NCBI GenBank assembly: GCA_021791455.1
Contig: JAJYWM010000246.1
Coordinates: 1 to 9,200, forward strand
DNA: 9,200 nucleotides
Reading direction: 5' to 3'
Origin: a bacterium
Lineage (GTDB): Bacteria > Chloroflexota > Dormibacteria > UBA8260 > Bog-877
Shown here: in pieces, positions 5,740 to 9,200 of the stretch
Position numbering within the stretch: position 1 is the stretch's first letter
Layout: each line of letters opens with the position of its first letter
Made by a program: the position numbers and the translations under genes
Notes under the pieces: generated by a model
What the model saw: the letters and a program-made list of their open reading frames with translations, nothing else
The model's database searches: none
Told to the model about the DNA's origin: nothing

Positions 5740-6369
5740 TCAGCGAGCCGCTTCCGCTGCCCGGCCGGGACGCCACATGGTGGTGACAGGGGGCGCCCCC
5801 GCGGGCAGGGTCAGGTTGCCGGTGGCTTCGAAGCCGAAGTGCTGATACAGGGGGATGTTCACCGGATTGGACGACTCCAGGTAGGCGGGGACCGCTGCCT
5901 CGTCGCAGCGGCGCAGCCTCGAGCGCAGCAGGGCAGCTCCCGCTCCCTGTCCCTTGAAAGCCGGATCGACACCGATGACGCCCAGATACCAACTCGCTTC
6001 GTCCTGGGGATGGACGCTGTTGGCCCCAAACTGATAGCGTCCGGCAATTACGATCCGCCGGCCGAAGGCCCGAAGGTACCCGGGTATCGAGGAACTCTCG
6101 ACCCCCGGAGACCAGGTTCCGGGCGGAAGCCAGAGGTCGGCGCCCGCCGGGTACCCATCCACAGTGGCGAGGTCCACTGCCCCGTGTCGCAGGTACCGAT
6201 GGTGCAGCTCGGTTAGGAAGAAGCGCCTCAACCGCCTTGGGCGGGAGCGCTCTTGGGGACAGAGCCAGGCGAACACTGGGTCCGCCTGGAAGGCCCGAGC
6301 AAGCAGCTGAGCGACCTCCTTCGCGTCCACCTCCTGGACGATGCGGATCTCGATTTTGGGCATGTCCAT
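5740..6369 (-). CDS. GNAT-family N-acetyltransferase
   Basis: This 209-residue protein transfers an acetyl group from acetyl-CoA to an unidentified amine substrate. The N-terminal half has the usual first helix ('DAKEVAQLLARAFQADPVF', 15-33). The acetyl-CoA signature lies at 128-146: strand beta-4 'WYLGVIGVDP' leads into the pyrophosphate-binding loop 'GQGAGAAL' (140-147, matching Q/R-x-x-G-x-G/A). The following 'YLESSNPVNIPLYQHFGF' (163-180) is the C-terminal GNAT strand-helix with Tyr175 in the general-acid position. It lies 69 nt downstream of the MFS exporter on the same strand, with no strong promoter or Shine-Dalgarno of its own, so co-transcription is likely. A neighbouring exporter suggests a detoxification role (inference). 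The ATG at 6369 gives 209 aa; the ATG at 6363 is equally possible. Confidence 0.87.
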   Translation of the reverse strand: MDMPKIEIRIVQEVDAKEVAQLLARAFQADPVFAWLCPQERSRPRRLRRFFLTELHHRYLRHGAVDLATVDGYPAGADLWLPPGTWSPGVESSSIPGYLRAFGRRIVIAGRYQFGANSVHPQDEASWYLGVIGVDPAFKGQGAGAALLRSRLRRCDEAAVPAYLESSNPVNIPLYQHFGFEATGNLTLPAGAPPVTTMWRPGRAAEAAR

Positions 6370-6438
6370 TTCTAACGTGCGCTACGTCATACAGGTCACT
6401 GGCGGTGGCTGGAGCAGCCCCCTATCCCGGGCCCACCG

Positions 6439-7653
6439 TCAGCTGGCATGGGCATCCGCCGCCCTCCCTGGTCTGAAGACCCCAGATGCTGTGCCCAGGG
6501 CTAGTACCAGAGCCGTGCCCAGGCCGAGCAGGCCCGCCAGGGCGTAGACCTCGCGAGGGGAGAGCGCCAGCGCCACCACCCCGCCCAGCAGCAGCGAGGT
6601 GCCCTGGGCGCCTCCTAACACAGCGTTGGCGACGGCAGAGACTCGGCCGCGGGCCTGCTCTGGAGTCCTGAGCAGGAGCAGGGTCGACAGGCAGGTGCCG
6701 GCGTAGCCGTTCCCGGCCCCGCCAAGGATCGAGAGCGGGATGAGGATCCAGACCACGGGAGCCGCGGCGAAGCTCGCCAGGCAGACGCACAGGAGGGCCA
6801 TGCCGGCGATGGTCGCCCACACCTGCCCCGACTCGGTCCCGACGCGTCCGGCACCGACCGAACCCGCGACCATCCCCGCGATCCAGGAGGCCATCGCAAG
6901 CCCGTACCAGGAGGCGCTGGCGTGGAGGGTGTCCCGGACCAAGAACACCAGGACGACATCGACCATACCCACCAGCAACACCACCAGGGCGACTCCCGCG
7001 AAGAGGGGAGCCAGCAGCCGGTCGGCGCGGAGGATGGAGAGGCCCCCCTGGAGCCTGTTTGAACCGGTCTGCTCGGCAACTCTCTCGGGGATCCGGCGGG
7101 TTCTGATCAGGGCCGCCGCCAAGGTCAGGACCAGATAGCTGACAGCGTCCAGAGCCACCGGGACTCCGGAACCGAAGATGCCGGCGAGCAGCCCACCGAT
7201 GGCAGGTGCCCCGACCACGGCGAGGACGCCGAGCGACTGCTGAGCCGATACCGCCTTTGCGACGTGCTCCTCGCCGACCAGCCTGGGCAGGAGGGCTGCC
7301 CAGGTGGCCGAGGTCACCGAGGAGGCTGCGCCGAGCACGGCGACCAGGAGCACGATTGTGATCACTTGGCTCAGGAAGATGAGTGGGACCGTGGCCGCCA
7401 CCTCGGCCAGCCCGGCCCACACCAGGATCTGCCTGGAGTCGTGAGTGTCCGCCAGCCGTCCGGCGAACCGCGCCGTGCCGAGCAGAGGCAGTACACCTGC
7501 CGCTAGTAGCAGTCCCACCTCGTACGGATGTGCCCCTTCGGCCTGGAAGCGTAGGGTGAGGGCCACCAGCGCCACCCCGTCGCCGAAGGCCGAGACCATC
7601 CGTCCCGAGATGGAAATGACAAGATCCCGGCGTCCCTTGAACATCTTCAGCAT
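6439..7653 (-). CDS. MFS exporter (MFS_3 / EntS-like multidrug efflux type)
   Basis: This 404-residue membrane protein has about 12 predicted helices in two halves separated by a polar loop (about 185-205). The N-terminal half carries the MFS motif A between TM2 and TM3 ('GRLADTHDSRQIL', 65-77), typical of proton-driven efflux pumps, and a similar 'RGRVSAVANAVLGGAQG' segment lies in the second half. Sequence style and length fit the MFS_3 group of actinobacterial exporters. The substrate cannot be deduced. The ATG at 7653 is preceded by TATTCT 7 nt upstream and a perfect TTGACA at 17 bp, so the mRNA is probably leaderless; an internal ATG at 7644 is the alternative. The gene is divergent from an ArsR-type regulator, a very common actinobacterial pairing in which the regulator represses the exporter, and it probably heads an operon with the GNAT gene. 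Confidence 0.92.
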   Translation of the reverse strand: MLKMFKGRRDLVISISGRMVSAFGDGVALVALTLRFQAEGAHPYEVGLLLAAGVLPLLGTARFAGRLADTHDSRQILVWAGLAEVAATVPLIFLSQVITIVLLVAVLGAASSVTSATWAALLPRLVGEEHVAKAVSAQQSLGVLAVVGAPAIGGLLAGIFGSGVPVALDAVSYLVLTLAAALIRTRRIPERVAEQTGSNRLQGGLSILRADRLLAPLFAGVALVVLLVGMVDVVLVFLVRDTLHASASWYGLAMASWIAGMVAGSVGAGRVGTESGQVWATIAGMALLCVCLASFAAAPVVWILIPLSILGGAGNGYAGTCLSTLLLLRTPEQARGRVSAVANAVLGGAQGTSLLLGGVVALALSPREVYALAGLLGLGTALVLALGTASGVFRPGRAADAHAS

Positions 7654-7667
7654 TTATTGAAGAATAA
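7654..7667. promoter_or_regulatory. Inverted repeat at the MFS -10/start, candidate ArsR-type operator
   Basis: TTATT-GAAG-AATAA is a perfect 5-bp inverted repeat with a 4-bp centre. It covers the -10 (TATTCT, 7661-7666 complement) and the initiation site of the exporter. It is an AT-rich island in GC-rich DNA. A repressor bound here would block MFS transcription. The binding protein (the divergent ArsR-like regulator) is inferred. Confidence 0.45.
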
Positions 7668-7689
7668 GTCCTTAAGAGTTTTTTGTCAA
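7661..7689 (-). promoter_or_regulatory. Near-consensus promoter of the MFS-GNAT operon
   Basis: On the minus strand a perfect TTGACA (complement of 7684-7689), a 17-bp spacer and TATTCT (complement of 7661-7666) precede the ATG at 7653 by 7 nt. This is the best sigma-70-type promoter in the window. Its -35 lies just 4 bp from the -10 of the divergent regulator. Confidence 0.8.
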
Positions 7690-7693
7690 GCGC

Positions 7694-7699
7694 TAAACT
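7694..7699 (+). promoter_or_regulatory. -10 element (TAAACT) of the ArsR-like regulator gene
   Basis: TAAACT is followed by 7 nt (CCGCCCG) and the ATG at 7707, again the leaderless spacing. At 17 bp upstream the -35 position reads CTTAAG, which is poor, so this promoter should be much weaker than the divergent one it overlaps. Confidence 0.5.
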
Positions 7700-7706
7700 C
7701 CGCCCG

Positions 7707-8378
7707 ATGCCATCCGATCGCACATCGAGGGAAACCTCCCCGCAGCTGCCCGAACCCGGGAGATGGCCCGGTCTTGGAGATCCCTCGAGGGATGCCGAGG
7801 CTTCGGAGACCCTCCACGTGCGGGATCCGCGGGACATCAGGGCGCTCGCCCACCCTGCCCGGATGGCGATCCTCGATGCCCTGGCGTCAGGGGAAGAGCT
7901 GACCGCTACCGAGTGCGCTGAGTTCACCGGCCTCAGCCCCAGCGCCACCGCCTACCACCTAAAACTCCTGCAGCGGTACGGCTTCGCCGAACCGGCGCCG
8001 GCGCGCAGTGACGGCCGCGAGCGGCCCTGGCGGGCGTCGAACCGAAGCAGGTCGATGGACCTGGACACCTCGACCGCGGGAGGCGCGGCCGCGGCCTGGG
8101 AGGTGACCGCCGCCTACATCGACCGCACCAAGGCGGTGGCGGAGGAGTTCGTGGCGGGGGAGCATCAAGAGCCACCGGAGTGGCAGGACGTGGGCTCCCT
8201 CAGCAACTCCGACATCTGGCTCTCCGCAGAGGAGGCGAGAGCGGTGAACTCCGCACTTCAGGAGGTCCTCCACCCATTTCGGGCCAGAAGCCTGAAGGAG
8301 CGCCCGGAGGGCACCCGTCGGGTGAGGGTGATGAACCTGGTCTTCCCCCACCCGAGGCGCCCGCCCGGGCGGGGGTGA
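7707..8378 (+). CDS. ArsR-type winged-helix transcriptional regulator
   Basis: The 223-residue protein starts with a ~35-residue polar Pro-rich tail. A winged-helix DNA-binding domain follows at about 41-110: 'RALAHPARMAILDALA' (45-60), recognition region 'TGLSPSATAYHLKLLQRYGF' (74-93), and a wing with 'DGRERPWRA' (102-110). The C-terminal half (about 130-215) contains 'EPPEWQ', 'LSNSDIWLSAEEARAVNSALQEVL' and 'TRRVRVMNLVFPHP', a block seen in actinobacterial ArsR-like regulators paired with MFS exporters. Apart from Cys70 there are no cysteines or His clusters of a metal-sensing ArsR site, so an organic effector is more likely (inference). It is divergent from the MFS gene across 53 nt and probably represses it. 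I chose the ATG at 7707, which lies 7 nt after TAAACT. A TTG at 7683 would add 8 residues but lies within the promoter region. Confidence 0.9.
   Translation: MPSDRTSRETSPQLPEPGRWPGLGDPSRDAEASETLHVRDPRDIRALAHPARMAILDALASGEELTATECAEFTGLSPSATAYHLKLLQRYGFAEPAPARSDGRERPWRASNRSRSMDLDTSTAGGAAAAWEVTAAYIDRTKAVAEEFVAGEHQEPPEWQDVGSLSNSDIWLSAEEARAVNSALQEVLHPFRARSLKERPEGTRRVRVMNLVFPHPRRPPGRG
8360..8373. terminator. GC palindrome at the end of the regulator gene
   Basis: CCCGCCCGGGCGGG is a perfect 14-bp palindrome overlapping the last codons of the ArsR-like gene. It can fold as a 5-bp stem with a 4-nt loop. No T-run follows, so terminator activity is uncertain; it may simply be a product of Pro/Gly/Arg codons. 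Confidence 0.25.
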
Positions 8379-8447
8379 TCGCCAGCACCGTGCGGCAGCC
8401 CCGCTACAGGGTTGTTCGTGATTGCCGCTGGTGAGGTGCCGACCAGC

Positions 8448-8464
8448 CGTCCCACAATGGGACG
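8448..8464. repeat. 7-bp inverted repeat with 3-nt centre
   Basis: CGTCCCA (8448-8454), CAA and TGGGACG (8458-8464) form a perfect inverted repeat about 70 nt after the regulator stop. It could be a transcript-end hairpin or a recombinase-related site; the sequence alone does not decide. Confidence 0.45.
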
Positions 8465-8492
8465 CCCCATGAGAACTGTCCTGGAGTCAGCG

Positions 8493-8555
8493 AGGGTGCC
8501 TCCGTGACACTGTCCCGCAGCACCCGCCCGCTGAAAATTTCCGCAGGGTGCCTCC
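8493..8555. repeat. 11-bp direct repeat pair
   Basis: AGGGTGCCTCC occurs at 8493-8503 and 8545-8555, offset by 52 bp, in the non-coding DNA beside the recombinase pseudogene. Confidence 0.5.
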
Positions 8556-8699
8556 TGCAGGATAGTGCTGGCATCGCAAGAGCGGCCGTTTATGCCACGA
8601 CCGCGATGGCGGGCCGGGAGGGACGCTCCGCATGCACAACCCGTGCCCACGATCATCGTCTCAGGGAATCCCAGATCTACCGATTCTGAGCGTCGCCAG

Positions 8700-9200
8700 T
8701 CATCCCCCGAGGCGGTGGAGGTGGCGGTAGATGGTGGGGCGCCAGACGCCGAACTCGGCGGCGCTCTCGGCGACGGTGTGAGCCCGCCGGCCATCGGGGC
8801 CGGTCTGGTCGTACATGTTCAGGGCGACCCTGGCCTGGCGGGGGCTGAGCGTAGGCCGCTGGCCCCGGTACGGCCGCGGGCCCTAGCGGCGGCCAGGCCG
8901 TCGCGAGTGCGCTCGGCCGGTCAAGGCGTCCTCGAACTCGGCGATGGCCCCGAGGATCTGGAAGAACATCCGTCCCACCGCGGTGGAGGTGTCTATGCCC
9001 TGTTCGATCACCACCAGGTCGACGCCTCGTACCTGCAAGTCGTTGGACAGGGCGATTAGGTGCTCGAGGGAGCGTCCGAGCCGGTCGAGTTTGGTGACGA
9101 CCAGCTGATCGCCGCCCCTAGCGATCAGGAGCGCCTTGCCCAGCTCGGGGCGGCGGGCCAGCTTCCCGCTGGCCTTGTCGACTAAGACCTGGTCGCAGCC
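8700..9200 (-). pseudogene. Serine recombinase (resolvase/invertase family), frameshifted, N-terminus beyond the window
   Basis: From 9200 down to 8883 the minus strand encodes 105 residues of a resolvase catalytic domain: 'DKASGKLARRPELGKAL' , 'LVVTKLDRLGRSLEHLI' with the active-site Arg region, 'GVDLVVIEQGIDTSTAVGRM', and 'ILGAIAEFE'. The frame then ends in '...RRPGRR' and TAG (8883-8885). The family's next segment, 'ERTRDGLAAARARGRTG', is present one frame over, so a frameshift lies at about 8914-8926. A second shift at about 8858-8867 restores the frame for 'LSPRQARVALNMYDQTGPDG' and the C-terminal helix-turn-helix 'FGVWRPTIYRHLHRLGG', ending in TGA at 8700-8702. The catalytic Ser segment (expected ~27 residues upstream) is outside the window. 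The product would lack its DNA-binding domain, so it is almost certainly inactive unless the shifts are sequencing errors. Confidence 0.85.

Larger units (their letters stand above)
8379..8699. other. Non-coding stretch between the regulator and the recombinase pseudogene
   Basis: No reading frame here resembles a known protein. Visible elements are a 7-bp stem with a 3-nt loop (8448-8464), an 11-bp direct repeat (8493-8503 and 8545-8555), a 10-bp palindrome TCCTGCAGGA (8553-8562), and ACTGTCC repeated at 8475-8481 and 8509-8515. They lie just downstream of a decayed recombinase and may be debris of the element it belonged to. Confidence 0.5.

Noticed and set aside
5339..5845. Plus-strand frame of 168 codons across the intergenic stretch into the acetyltransferase
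   Set aside because: Low-complexity Pro/Ser/Thr/Arg composition and no domain. Its 3' end is antisense to the clearly coding GNAT gene.
6422..7948. 508-codon minus-strand frame overlapping the MFS gene and its regulator
   Set aside because: It is the out-of-frame shadow of the MFS gene in GC-rich DNA; the translation is Gly/Arg/Pro-rich with no hydrophobic helices, and it crosses the divergent promoters.
8565..9059. Plus-strand frame of 164 codons antisense to the recombinase
   Set aside because: No domain. The minus strand encodes clear serine recombinase blocks over the same bases.

Overview
The window is uniformly GC-rich, with strong G/C bias at third codon positions. It carries gene families typical of high-GC actinobacteria: an ArsR-type regulator divergent from an MFS exporter, an HTH-DUF3887 protein, a RES/Xre toxin-antitoxin pair, and several start codons placed where a leaderless mRNA would begin. 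I read it as an actinobacterial chromosome segment. The genus cannot be told from the sequence.

Layout. (1) 91-3325 is a divergent metal-transport locus. On the minus strand is a soluble PRC-barrel/MgtE-N/CBS protein with no membrane domain. On the plus strand is an Nramp-superfamily transporter whose metal-site motifs differ from classical Mn/Fe Nramps: the TM1 DPGN position reads DAGG and the TM6 MPH position reads APW. About 290 bases lie between them, including a plus-strand leader with a long-range closing stem and a 19-codon, Shine-Dalgarno-led leader ORF containing a Pro-Pro pair. (2) 3348-3983 (-) is an HTH-DUF3887 protein, convergent with the transporter. (3) 4199-5082 (-) is a type II toxin-antitoxin operon, with a DUF2384/Xre antitoxin followed by a RES-domain toxin; an inverted repeat lies just upstream of the antitoxin. 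(4) 5092-5739 is a long stretch without a convincing gene. (5) 5740-7653 (-) holds an MFS exporter followed by a GNAT acetyltransferase. They are probably co-transcribed from a near-consensus promoter and probably controlled by the divergent ArsR-like regulator at 7707-8378 (+). (6) 8379-8699 is non-coding with small repeats. (7) 8700-9200 (-) is a serine recombinase pseudogene with two frameshifts, running off the window end.

How it fits together. The first locus looks like a split cation-transport system: a membrane transporter of altered selectivity (Mg2+ is my inference) beside a soluble module homologous to the Mg2+-sensing cytosolic half of MgtE, with the transporter's mRNA carrying a candidate leader-peptide attenuator. 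The middle is accessory or defence-like (NAD-depleting toxin-antitoxin, DNA-binding protein). The right part is a small efflux-plus-acetylation locus with divergent overlapping promoters and a candidate operator. It borders a decayed recombinase that suggests past mobile-element activity. A recurrent feature is that four genes show TANNNT, then exactly 7 nt, then the start codon, as expected for leaderless transcripts.
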